A stretch of DNA of 10,635 bases from Gammaproteobacteria bacterium. Its GTDB lineage: Bacteria; Pseudomonadota; Gammaproteobacteria; GCA-002705445; GCA-002716945. Shown here piece by piece: positions 1-7,017 of the stretch (its first letter is position 1; each line of letters begins with the position of its first letter). The stretch spans positions 13,067-23,701 of the forward strand of contig NZWU01000025.1 in assembly GCA_002701705.1 (NCBI GenBank), read 5' to 3'. A program made the position numbers and the translations under genes. The notes beneath the pieces are model-generated. The model made no database searches, had not been told where the DNA came from, and saw only the letters and a list, made by a program, of their open reading frames with translations.

Positions 1-614
1 CCGTGCCAATTTGGGTCTTTCATAATGGCTTGTCTTGCTACTTCATTGAAAGCTATATTTTGAGCAGTTAAACGTGGCGCAGCTGCTATAATAATTGAAT
101 TTTTAATTAATGCTGGATATTGTATAGCCCATTGGAAAGATTGCATGCCTCCGAGACTGCCTCCAACAACAATTTGCCAATACGGTATTTTTAAATAATC
201 CATTAGGATTTTTTGTACGTTTACCCAATCACCAACAGTTACTATAGGAAAACCAGACCCAAAAAATTTTTTAGTCTTTGGATCAATGCTCCTCGGACCT
301 GTAGAACCATGACACCCACCTAAATTATTTAAAGAAACAACAAAAAAATTTTCAGTATCAATGGGTTTTTTTGGACCAATCATATTATCCCACCATCCTG
401 GATTTTTTTCTCCATCATGGTATCCTGCTACATGATGGTTTCCAGATAGTGCATGACAAATTAGAACAGCGTTCGTTTTTTCTTTATTCAAATTCCCATA
501 AACTTCAAAAGTAATTTCAAAGCTATCTAGCGTTTTTCCAGATTCAAGAACCAGCTTTTCTTGAATTTTCATTACTTTTGGTGTCACTATTCCAACTGAT
601 GTTTCTGTATTCAT
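1..614 (-). CDS. metX: Homoserine O-acyltransferase MetX (partial, 3' end beyond window)
   Basis: This enzyme acylates the hydroxyl of L-homoserine in the cytoplasm, the first committed step from homoserine to methionine. The frame opens at ATG 614-612 and stays open to the left edge, giving about 204 residues of a protein usually near 380. It is an alpha/beta-hydrolase-fold protein. The N-terminal part contains CHALSGNHHVAG (about 53-64), then NNLGGCHGSTGPRS (about 96-109, oxyanion and substrate region), and the nucleophile elbow GGSLGGMQ with Ser at about 153. The Asp and His of the triad would lie off the window. Family members from beta- and gammaproteobacteria with this neighbourhood are often succinyltransferases that work with MetW; the acyl-CoA-specificity site is not visible, so acetyl versus succinyl is open. 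The start codon lies 2 nt after the yggT stop with no clear Shine-Dalgarno, so translation is probably coupled. Family call is firm. Confidence 0.95.
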   Translation of the reverse strand, partial: MNTETSVGIVTPKVMKIQEKLVLESGKTLDSFEITFEVYGNLNKEKTNAVLICHALSGNHHVAGYHDGEKNPGWWDNMIGPKKPIDTENFFVVSLNNLGGCHGSTGPRSIDPKTKKFFGSGFPIVTVGDWVNVQKILMDYLKIPYWQIVVGGSLGGMQSFQWAIQYPALIKNSIIIAAAPRLTAQNIAFNEVARQAIMKDPNWH

Positions 615-616
615 AT

Positions 617-1186
617 CTAAATAAAATTAATTAATCCAAAAATTGGTCTAACAAGAAGCATCTCAGCAAGCTGGATTAACAAAAGTAAAATGATTGGTGA
701 AAAATCAATTCCAGACATCGGAGGTAATATGCTTCTCACTGGTTGGTATAAAGGTTCACATAGTTCATTAATTAATGAAAATAATGGATGATTATGATAC
801 ATGAAAAACCAACTGGCCACAGCGCCAATGATTATCATCCAAAAAAATATGTTCAAAATTGTCTTAAGAAGTAAACCAAGTGAAAATATTAAAATATGAG
901 ATAAATTATAATCAATATTTTGGAAAAAATAAGGAAAAAGAATTTCTATTGCAATAATAAGTAGTATCAGTAGGATTATACTTAAATCAAATCTACCAAA
1001 ACGTAAGGGTAGCATTGTCAAAGGCGCTAGAATTGGATTAGTTATTTTAACAACCGCTTGGCACAAAGGATTATAGAAATTTACTCTCGTTACTTCAAAT
1101 AATAATCTAAATATCATTATATATTTAAGAAAGCCAAGTGCTGTAGAAATTATTAGTAAAACTGGATCTGAAAAATAACTATTCAT
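617..1186 (-). CDS. yggT: YggT family integral membrane protein (two YGGT domains)
   Basis: A 189-residue membrane protein of the YggT family, whose exact biochemical role is not settled. Members have been linked to osmotic tolerance and, in other lineages, to division or envelope functions. It has two tandem YGGT units. The first has a hydrophobic helix (about 8-33), the motif NPLCQAVVKITNPILAPL (39-56) and a second helix (about 66-88). The second has a helix at about 97-128, the motif HPLFSLINELCEPLYQPVRS (133-152) and a last helix at about 161-182. The NP/P-rich amphipathic segments between helices are the family hallmark. The ATG (1186-1184) follows the proC TAA directly with no gap, and AAGGA sits 7 nt upstream inside the end of proC, one of the few good ribosome binding sites in the window. 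yggS-proC-yggT is a common proteobacterial cluster, and metX follows after 2 nt. Confidence 0.93.
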   Translation of the reverse strand: MNSYFSDPVLLIISTALGFLKYIMIFRLLFEVTRVNFYNPLCQAVVKITNPILAPLTMLPLRFGRFDLSIILLILLIIAIEILFPYFFQNIDYNLSHILIFSLGLLLKTILNIFFWMIIIGAVASWFFMYHNHPLFSLINELCEPLYQPVRSILPPMSGIDFSPIILLLLIQLAEMLLVRPIFGLINFI

Positions 1187-1996
1187 TTAATTTTCCTTGC
1201 TGATAGACTTAGCTCTCCTAAATGCATCTACGATAGATTTTTCGAGTATCTTCTGAAATTTATTTTTCCTCAAAGATTTGAGAGCAGATTCAGTAGTGCC
1301 TCCTTTGGAAACTATTGTTCTCTTTATATGTTCAATATCACGCATATCATTTTTACAAAGATATGCTGTTCCAAAAAAAAGTTCATTCGTATATTTATAT
1401 GACTTTTCTTTAGAAAAACCAAATTTTTGAAATATTTTAATTAGTGATTGTGCAAATTCAAGAAAATATGCTGGCCCACTTCCTAATAGAGCAGTGACTT
1501 TATCCATTTCAAGTTCTGAGTGGGCATGAGTTACAGAACCAAAATTTTTCCAAAAATTTTTAATCTTGTTGATATGTATGTTTTTGACATATTTATTGTA
1601 ATGTAAAAAAGTTGTTGCATATCCAAATTTTCCATTGATATTTGTCATCACTCTCACAATTGGAAGTTTAGTATTATCAAAAGACTTAGATATGGACTTA
1701 GATTTAACTCCTGCTATCAAACTCATTACCACTAAATTTGGATTCAGAAAGTTTTTTAGACTAGAGCACACCTCTATATAGTTATTAGGTTTAACAGCAA
1801 TCAATAATAAATTAGTATCTTTTAATAAGTCAGCTATATCATTTTTAAAAATTATTTTATTGTGTAGTGAAAATTTTTTTTTATTTTTATCAATATCATG
1901 TATAAAAACTTTACCCTTAAATTTTTTATCAACTAGTGTTTTAAGCAGTGTTTGAGTTATATTTCCTACACCTACGATAGCAATATTATCTTTCAT
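1187..1996 (-). CDS. proC: Pyrroline-5-carboxylate reductase ProC
   Basis: Cytoplasmic enzyme that reduces 1-pyrroline-5-carboxylate to L-proline with NAD(P)H, the last step of proline synthesis. I place the start at ATG 1996-1994, giving 269 residues, the same length as E. coli ProC and beginning MKDNIAIVGVGN as expected for the Rossmann strand. A longer in-frame opening at 2029 would add 11 non-conserved residues and lengthen the overlap with yggS. Visible motifs are GVGN (9-12) for the dinucleotide, AVKPNN (67-72), SLIAGV (92-97), the dimer/active-site segment ALLGSGPAYFLEF (169-181) and GGTTESALKSL (232-242). Two usually conserved spots differ: the MPNTPA segment reads MTNING (117-122) and SPGGTT reads SKGGTT (230-235). 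An A9 tract lies at 1874-1882. The start overlaps the yggS end by 11 nt; only a weak GGTGA precedes it. Function is likely, with some reserve over the motif changes. Confidence 0.92.
   Translation of the reverse strand: MKDNIAIVGVGNITQTLLKTLVDKKFKGKVFIHDIDKNKKKFSLHNKIIFKNDIADLLKDTNLLLIAVKPNNYIEVCSSLKNFLNPNLVVMSLIAGVKSKSISKSFDNTKLPIVRVMTNINGKFGYATTFLHYNKYVKNIHINKIKNFWKNFGSVTHAHSELEMDKVTALLGSGPAYFLEFAQSLIKIFQKFGFSKEKSYKYTNELFFGTAYLCKNDMRDIEHIKRTIVSKGGTTESALKSLRKNKFQKILEKSIVDAFRRAKSISKEN
1194..1198 (-). promoter_or_regulatory. Ribosome binding site of yggT inside proC
   Basis: AAGGA on the minus strand, within the last codons of proC, 7 nt before the yggT ATG. Among the better Shine-Dalgarno matches in the window. 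Confidence 0.7.
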
Positions 1997-2675
1997 CTTT
2001 TTTTCTTTCACCAAATATATATTGACCAATTCTTAACATTGTGGAGCCATTTTGCAATGCATATATATAATCATTGCTCATTCCTATAGACAATGTATCA
2101 AAATTTTTCATCTCATTATTAAATTTTTCAAAAGCCAACTTCAGTATATTATATGAATCTGTCTTTTCTTTCAAAATATTTGGTTTTGATGGAATGGCCA
2201 TTAATCCCCTAATCTTAATATTTTTAAGTTCAGCGATTTTTACTATAAAGTTGTTTAGATTATCAACCTTAATACCAGACTTTGATGACTCATTATCTAT
2301 ATTTATTTGAATACAGATATTCATGTTTTTTTTAATTTTTTGGCATTCATTATCTAACATTATTGCATGTTTTTCAGAGCAAATAGTTTGCACCCAGTCA
2401 AAATATTTGCATATTTTTTTTATTTTATTTGATTGTATACGCCCTATAAAATGCCATTCTATATCATAGTTTTTAAAATGTTCCATTTTCTTCTGTGCTT
2501 CATCAACATAATTTTCACCAAAGACTTTATAACCTAAGTTGATTATTTTAGAAATTTTTCTATTTTCTTGAGACTTAGTGACTATAACTAACTTGAACTT
2601 TTCTAAAGAATGTTTTAGGTGACTTTTAATATCTTGGTTTAGCTTTGTTAATTTTTCACCAAAAGAATTTTCCAT
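1986..2675 (-). CDS. yggS: YggS/PLPBP family pyridoxal phosphate-binding protein
   Basis: A non-enzymatic cytoplasmic PLP carrier of the YggS/PROSC family, which buffers free pyridoxal phosphate and influences amino acid pools. At 229 residues it has normal length and the alanine-racemase-like TIM-barrel fold. The PLP lysine is K34 in IVTKSQ (31-36), followed by VFGENYVDEAQKKM (51-64), EWHFIGRIQSNK (73-84), the phosphate-side segments IRGLMAIP (155-162) and LSIGMSNDY (195-203), and GSTMLRIGQYIFGER (210-224). All are family signatures. The ATG shares its A with the pyrB stop (TAATG, 1-nt overlap), which points to translational coupling; there is no clear Shine-Dalgarno. Its placement directly before proC is conserved across many bacteria. 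In Pseudomonas, pilT lies next to it but is missing here. Confidence 0.96.
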   Translation of the reverse strand: MENSFGEKLTKLNQDIKSHLKHSLEKFKLVIVTKSQENRKISKIINLGYKVFGENYVDEAQKKMEHFKNYDIEWHFIGRIQSNKIKKICKYFDWVQTICSEKHAIMLDNECQKIKKNMNICIQINIDNESSKSGIKVDNLNNFIVKIAELKNIKIRGLMAIPSKPNILKEKTDSYNILKLAFEKFNNEMKNFDTLSIGMSNDYIYALQNGSTMLRIGQYIFGERKKDER

Positions 2676-3631
2676 TAATTTGATTTTCGGTTTTTAAAAA
2701 TTAAAGACATGATTGCCATTCTGATTGCAATTCCAGAAGATACTTGATCTAAAATAACTGAATGTTTTCCATCTGCAACATCTGAATCTATTTCAATACC
2801 CCTATTAATTGGACCAGGATGCATAACAATCACATCTTTTTTAGCAGCTTTCAGTTTCTGTTTAGTGAGCCCATACTTTTTATAATAGTCATCTGTTGAA
2901 ATCAATGCTTCATGCATTCTTTCTTTTTGTAATCTCAACATAATAATAACATCAGCTTCTGCAATACCTTCTTCTAAACTTTCCATGTAGTTTGCATTTA
3001 GCTGATTGATATTGTCTGGCATTAGGTTCTTAGGGCCAACTATATTAATATTCTTTACTGACAGTACTTTAAGAGCAGCTATAGTAGATCTTGCTACTCT
3101 CGAATGTAAAATATCTCCAACAATTGAAATGTTTAAATTTTGAAATCCACCTTTACTCTTCTTTATCGTATACATATCAAGCATCGCTTGAGTAGGGTGG
3201 GCATGAGACCCATCTCCAGCATTAATAACGGCAATGTTATCACCAACTTCTTGTGCAATGTAATGCGGTGTACCAGATACTGAATGTCTGACAATAAACA
3301 TGTCACAATTCATTGCTTCCAGCGTTTTTATCATATCTAGAACAGACTCACCCTTATTGGCTGAAGAATTAGCCACATCTATATTTATAAAGTCAGCAGA
3401 TAGCTTTTTTGACGCCAATTCAAATGTTGTTTTCGTTCGTGTACTGGGTTCAAAAAATAAATTGGCAATTGTTTTTCCATTTAAGTCATTAAATTTTTTT
3501 ATTTTTTCATTATCATAATAGTCTGCGAGTGAGATAATTTCTTTTATATGTTCTAAGTTAAGTAATTCAACATTAAGCAAATGTTTGAGTTGATTTTTTG
3601 AGTTAAATTGAATTTTATAATCAAATTTCAT
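2675..3631 (-). CDS. pyrB: Aspartate carbamoyltransferase catalytic chain PyrB
   Basis: Catalytic chain of aspartate transcarbamoylase, which joins carbamoyl phosphate and L-aspartate to make N-carbamoyl-L-aspartate, the first committed pyrimidine step. The protein has 318 residues. Carbamoyl phosphate is bound by FFEPSTRTKTTFELA (59-73, STRT at 63-66), with the mobile-loop lysine K93 in SANKGES. Further family residues are R115-H116, the HPTQ motif at 145-148 in GDGSHAHPTQ, the HSR motif in GDILHSRVARS (172-182), the RLQKERM segment (233-239) and MHPGPINRGIEI (270-281). The last reads like the Pseudomonas-type rather than the E. coli-type enzyme. No pyrI regulatory gene, pyrR regulator or dihydroorotase-like partner accompanies it here. 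It starts 4 nt after ruvX and its stop overlaps the yggS ATG by one base. No attenuator or terminator is visible before it. Confidence 0.97.
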   Translation of the reverse strand: MKFDYKIQFNSKNQLKHLLNVELLNLEHIKEIISLADYYDNEKIKKFNDLNGKTIANLFFEPSTRTKTTFELASKKLSADFINIDVANSSANKGESVLDMIKTLEAMNCDMFIVRHSVSGTPHYIAQEVGDNIAVINAGDGSHAHPTQAMLDMYTIKKSKGGFQNLNISIVGDILHSRVARSTIAALKVLSVKNINIVGPKNLMPDNINQLNANYMESLEEGIAEADVIIMLRLQKERMHEALISTDDYYKKYGLTKQKLKAAKKDVIVMHPGPINRGIEIDSDVADGKHSVILDQVSSGIAIRMAIMSLIFKNRKSN

Positions 3632-3635
3632 ATTA

Positions 3636-4088
3636 TCAACTTATCATATTTTCATTAAGCCAGCTTTGCAAGATTATTGATGCAGAGAGATCATCTAAAT
3701 GGTATTTTTTATTTATTTTTTCCTGATTTTGTCTCATTTCTCTATACATACTTTTACTTTCTTCAGTTGATAAGACCTCCGAAAATTTTATAATTTTCAC
3801 ATTACTGCTATATTTTCTGGCTAATTCCTTATTAAAATAATTTAGAGCTTTAATAAAACTATTTTCTGTTTTGACATCTGGTTGGCCAACTACTATTATT
3901 TTTGGCGACCATTCATCGATAATTTGATCCAATTCTTCCCAATTTATATTATTATTTTTATTGTAAATAATTTTGAGTGGAGATGCTCTTTTTGTTACAT
4001 TCTGGCCTATCGCTACACCAATTTTCTTTAATCCAAAATCTATACCAAAAAAAATTATATTATCGCTTACAGAATCCTTTTTATTCAT
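3636..4088 (-). CDS. ruvX: RuvX/YqgF family pre-16S rRNA processing nuclease (divergent)
   Basis: RuvX (YqgF) is an RNase H-fold protein implicated in maturation of the 16S rRNA 5' end, and described in older annotation as a putative Holliday junction resolvase. The product has 150 residues, slightly longer than E. coli YqgF because of a short N-terminal extension. The opening IDFGLKKIGVAIGQ (16-29) carries the first acidic residue, D17. E104 in SEVLSTEES and D132 in LDDLSASIILQSW are the other candidate metal ligands. The usual DERLST reads SEVLST and the usual VGLPLNMDG region reads VGQPDVKTE (67-75), so the protein is divergent though all three acidic positions appear kept. The ATG lies within the end of gshB (8-nt overlap, ATGAATAA), with no Shine-Dalgarno, so coupling is likely. 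yqgE, a frequent neighbour, is absent. Confidence 0.88.
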   Translation of the reverse strand: MNKKDSVSDNIIFFGIDFGLKKIGVAIGQNVTKRASPLKIIYNKNNNINWEELDQIIDEWSPKIIVVGQPDVKTENSFIKALNYFNKELARKYSSNVKIIKFSEVLSTEESKSMYREMRQNQEKINKKYHLDDLSASIILQSWLNENMIS

Positions 4089-5040
4089 GGGTGTAGTGCA
4101 TTTTCAAAATTTTTATAAATTCATTTGTGATTCTTTTGCTTAGATCAAAATTAGTTTCCTTATCTATTTCTTGAATACCTGATGGTGAAGTTATATTAAT
4201 TTCAGTAACATATTCACCAATCATATCAACACCAGCGAGGTAAATTCTATTTGATTTTAGATAACTAGCAATTTCAGATAAAAGTTTTTTGTGCTGTCTA
4301 TTGATATTTCTAATAAAAAACTTGCCACCATATGCTAAATTTGCACGAAATTCATTTTTTGGTGGAAACCTAACTAATACTTTCTCATAGGGTATACCAT
4401 TGTATATAATAATCCTTGTATCACCCTTGATAATATCTTTGATAAATTTTTGAACCATGACAAGTGTATTGCCATCATTAGTGATTTCTTTAATTATTTT
4501 TTCTTTGTCTTTATTAGTATGTGTAACCAAAGATATAGATTTCCCTGCCATAAGATTCAATGGTTTAATAACAACTTTTTTATGTTCTTTTATAAATTTT
4601 TTAATTATATTAATGTTACTGGCTATTATCATTGGCAGTTTTTTTTCTATGAAGTTAGTGCCCAGAATCTTTTCATTAAAGTCTCTTAAAGACTGTGGAG
4701 AATTAATAACTAAGGTTCCATTATTTTCAACTTGATCTAATAAATATGTTGTTTGTATATAATCAGTATCAACAGGGGGGTTAGTTCGAAATAGAATACA
4801 ATCAAATTTATTCAAATCTATGAGCCTGGATTTTGATAATATAAAATATTTTCTTTTGTTCCTGGAAACTTTAATTACTGAAGAATATGCAAAAACTTTT
4901 TTATCTTTAAGATGTAAAGAGTGTGGTTCAATGTATTCGACCAAGCCTTTTTTCTGCAATGCCAACATTAATGCAAAAGTACTATCCCATTGGGGATTGA
5001 TTGAATCAATTGGGTTCATAACAATACCAAATCTAAACAA
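4081..5040 (-). CDS. gshB: Glutathione synthetase GshB
   Basis: ATP-grasp ligase that adds glycine to gamma-glutamylcysteine to form glutathione in the cytoplasm. I choose TTG 5040-5038 as the start: GGAG (5050-5047) lies 6 nt upstream and the product then begins MFRFGIVMNPI, in register with E. coli GshB MIKLGIVMDPI, giving 319 residues against 316. Another TTG at 5052 would add four residues inside the gshA end and has poorer support. Conserved segments are DCILFRTNPPVDTDYI (80-95), INSPQSLRDFNEK (112-124), the ATP-binding KP at 159-160, KGDTRIIIYNG (205-215), and the Mg-binding tail TEINITSPSGIQEI (279-292). The glycine-rich loop after KP, PLDGMGG in E. coli, reads PLNLMAG (160-166). The gene follows gshA after one base, so the two glutathione steps are translated together. 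Confidence 0.95.
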   Translation of the reverse strand: MFRFGIVMNPIDSINPQWDSTFALMLALQKKGLVEYIEPHSLHLKDKKVFAYSSVIKVSRNKRKYFILSKSRLIDLNKFDCILFRTNPPVDTDYIQTTYLLDQVENNGTLVINSPQSLRDFNEKILGTNFIEKKLPMIIASNINIIKKFIKEHKKVVIKPLNLMAGKSISLVTHTNKDKEKIIKEITNDGNTLVMVQKFIKDIIKGDTRIIIYNGIPYEKVLVRFPPKNEFRANLAYGGKFFIRNINRQHKKLLSEIASYLKSNRIYLAGVDMIGEYVTEINITSPSGIQEIDKETNFDLSKRITNEFIKILKMHYTHE

Positions 5041-5041
5041 T

Positions 5042-6295
5042 CTAATCTCCAAGATTGTAGATTTCTTTTGCAGCAGCCAATATTGCTAATCTTGCAATCA
5101 CACCGTAAATATAGAACTTGTTTGTTTCAGAATAAATAGGTTCATCTGGATTAGGACTTAAACACGCATTTTCAAATGGGATTGGATGAAAGATCATCCC
5201 AGGTGCATTTAGATTTTCTGAATTGTCTTTCATGTTATGTAGTCTGTAAAAACCGCCTACAAGATTACTTCCAAAAGAATATATCACAGGTTCTGCAACA
5301 TGATCAGATGGCTTTAATTGTTCATAAGAATATATTCCTTCTTGTAGAATTACTCTATCTAATTTATTACCACCCTTGGTCTTCGACATTTTTATTCGTT
5401 GTTTTCTGTTCAAATTTTTTAGAGACTCAATATTGTCAATTCTCATTATACCTATACCGTATGTGCCCGAATCAGCCTTAATCATTATGTAGGGTTTTTC
5501 ATTTATTGAATACTCATCATATTTTTTTTGTATTAAATTGAAAAGTTTATTGGCATTGTATAATAGGCAATCTTCACCTTGTTTTGTTTGGAAGTCTATC
5601 TCTCCACAATTTCTAAACTGTGGCTCCAAAAGCCATGCATCAATATCAAGGATTCTTGAAAAACTATTTACTATATCACTATAATAATCAAAATGTATTG
5701 TCTTCGACCTGTTAGACCAGCCCATATTTTTATCTGGTAAAATTGGCTGCTTAATACTATTTAGGATAGTAGGCACACCATCAGATAAATCATTATTAAG
5801 GATAATTATATCAGGGTTATAATTTCCAAAAATTAAGTAATCATTTTTTCTTATAAACTTTTTCTCGTCTTGAATAAAACTCTCTTTATCTCCGATCCTA
5901 CCAACACATACTTCATAACCAGATTTTTTGATCAATTCAACAAGTGTATTTAGGCTTTTGAGATAAAATTTATTTCTCGTATGATTTTCTGGAATTATCA
6001 AAATTTTTGAAATCTTTTCTGAAATTCTTTCTAATGCATGTTGTATTGCTGAAATATATAGAAATTCAAAATCCTTGTTTAAATTATTAAACCCAGCTGG
6101 GAAAAGGTTTGTATCAACAGGTGCAATTTTAAAACCAGAATTCCTAATATCTATTGAAGAATAAAATGGCGGAGGATATTTAATCCATTGTCGTCTAAAC
6201 CATGTCTCAATTGAGTTATGATTATCTATAATGCTGGAATGCAGGCTTTTATCAGGAAAGGATTTTATGTATTCTACAGTATTTTGCTTATTCAT
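5042..6295 (-). CDS. gshA: Glutamate-cysteine ligase, Acidithiobacillus ferrooxidans type
   Basis: Catalyses ATP-dependent formation of gamma-glutamylcysteine, the first and usually rate-limiting step of glutathione synthesis. The 417-residue protein is not related in obvious sequence to the E. coli GshA family. It matches the separate proteobacterial family first named from Acidithiobacillus ferrooxidans, with landmarks ETWFRRQWIKYPPPFYSSID (30-49), FKIAPVDTNLFPAGFNNLN (55-73), the nucleotide-binding-like KADSGTYGIGIM (273-284), ILQEGI (316-321), GGFYRLHN (347-354) and a C-terminal GVIARLAILAAAKEI (398-412). I assign the family from these recalled features and from the adjacent gshB. The ATG (6295) is 8 nt after the rsmE stop; the bases before it are A/T-rich without a Shine-Dalgarno. 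The TAG stop sits one base before the gshB TTG. Confidence 0.88.
   Translation of the reverse strand: MNKQNTVEYIKSFPDKSLHSSIIDNHNSIETWFRRQWIKYPPPFYSSIDIRNSGFKIAPVDTNLFPAGFNNLNKDFEFLYISAIQHALERISEKISKILIIPENHTRNKFYLKSLNTLVELIKKSGYEVCVGRIGDKESFIQDEKKFIRKNDYLIFGNYNPDIIILNNDLSDGVPTILNSIKQPILPDKNMGWSNRSKTIHFDYYSDIVNSFSRILDIDAWLLEPQFRNCGEIDFQTKQGEDCLLYNANKLFNLIQKKYDEYSINEKPYIMIKADSGTYGIGIMRIDNIESLKNLNRKQRIKMSKTKGGNKLDRVILQEGIYSYEQLKPSDHVAEPVIYSFGSNLVGGFYRLHNMKDNSENLNAPGMIFHPIPFENACLSPNPDEPIYSETNKFYIYGVIARLAILAAAKEIYNLGD
5047..5050 (-). promoter_or_regulatory. Ribosome binding site deciding the gshB TTG start
   Basis: GGAG on the minus strand, within the last codons of gshA, 6 nt before TTG 5040-5038. 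It supports that TTG over the TTG at 5052, which overlaps this site and so cannot use it. The resulting N-terminus lines up with E. coli GshB without gaps. Confidence 0.75.
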
Positions 6296-6303
6296 TTTGA
6301 TAA

Positions 6304-7017
6304 TTAGAAATCTTTTAGTAGTGTTTGTGCCACTATTGCAGCTGTTTCTGTCCTAAGAATTCTGTCTCCTAAACTTATTATATTCCAATTTTCCTTTCTT
6401 GCATCTTCTATTTCTTTATCATCAAAACCACCCTCTGGACCAATTAAAATAATTATTTCACTGAAACTTGAGTCATTCCCCATCATTTTTCTGCCTGATT
6501 GATGAAACAGAATTTTATGAAAATTTTTAAAGTTTTCATGAATGAGAATCTGCTGAAAACCTATTGTTTCATAAATTTCAGGAATGAAAAGTCCATGTGA
6601 TTGTTCGGCTGCATGGATTACAATTTTTTCCCAGTGATCTTTCTTTCTCAGATGATTACCTGGACGACTTCTTTTTGATGTTATAGGAATTATACGGTCT
6701 ACACCTATTTCAACTGACTTTTGGATTGCAAAATCCATATTTCGCGAGCTAGAAACACATTGTGCTAAGAGAATTTTTTTCTTTGGTTTTTTTATTTCTC
6801 TTAATAAGTTTGTAATCTGTATTTTTACCTGATTTCCTTTCATTAGATGTCCTTGGAATTCTTTACCATTTCCATTAAAGACAATTACTTTTTCATTTTT
6901 CTTTATTCTGAGAACGTTTTGGATATGATGAGCAGTCTCATTTGAGCAGTTAATTTCTTTTTCTATATCAATGGGAGTATTTACAAAAACTCTATGTTGT
7001 TTATTTGGTTGCTTCAT
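6304..7017 (-). CDS. rsmE: 16S rRNA m3U1498 methyltransferase RsmE
   Basis: SPOUT-class SAM-dependent methyltransferase that makes N3-methyluridine at position 1498 of 16S rRNA, in the decoding centre of the 30S subunit. At 237 residues it has normal length. An N-terminal PUA-like RNA-binding part (about 1-70, with HHIQNVLRIKKNEKVIVFNG at 30-49) precedes the knotted catalytic domain. The latter shows KSVEIGVDRIIPITSKRS (100-117), LIGPEGGFDDKEI (191-203) and SLGDRILRTETAAI (215-228), the SAM-binding trefoil-knot motifs. The segment usually reading EQCGR reads EQSHG (138-142), so an often-present arginine is missing. The ATG sits inside the bioA end (17-nt overlap) with AGGTG (7028-7024) 6 nt upstream. 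bioA-rsmE adjacency is also found in Pseudomonas. Confidence 0.96.
   Translation of the reverse strand: MKQPNKQHRVFVNTPIDIEKEINCSNETAHHIQNVLRIKKNEKVIVFNGNGKEFQGHLMKGNQVKIQITNLLREIKKPKKKILLAQCVSSSRNMDFAIQKSVEIGVDRIIPITSKRSRPGNHLRKKDHWEKIVIHAAEQSHGLFIPEIYETIGFQQILIHENFKNFHKILFHQSGRKMMGNDSSFSEIIILIGPEGGFDDKEIEDARKENWNIISLGDRILRTETAAIVAQTLLKDF

Noticed and set aside
1997..2029. Upstream ATG giving ProC an 11-residue N-terminal extension
   Set aside because: The extension is not conserved, would overlap yggS by 44 nt, and the ATG at 1996 gives exactly the usual ProC length and N-terminus.
4457..4735. Plus-strand open frame antisense to gshB, with hydrophobic translation
   Set aside because: It lies wholly inside a well-supported gene; the hydrophobic product is what reverse-complemented Lys/Asn/Ile-rich coding sequence yields. 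Similar frames opposite yggS, pyrB, gshA, ahcY and metK were dropped for the same reason.
5041..5052. TTG at 5052 as the gshB start
   Set aside because: It overlaps the GGAG site itself, adds four residues with no counterpart in E. coli GshB, and has no Shine-Dalgarno of its own.
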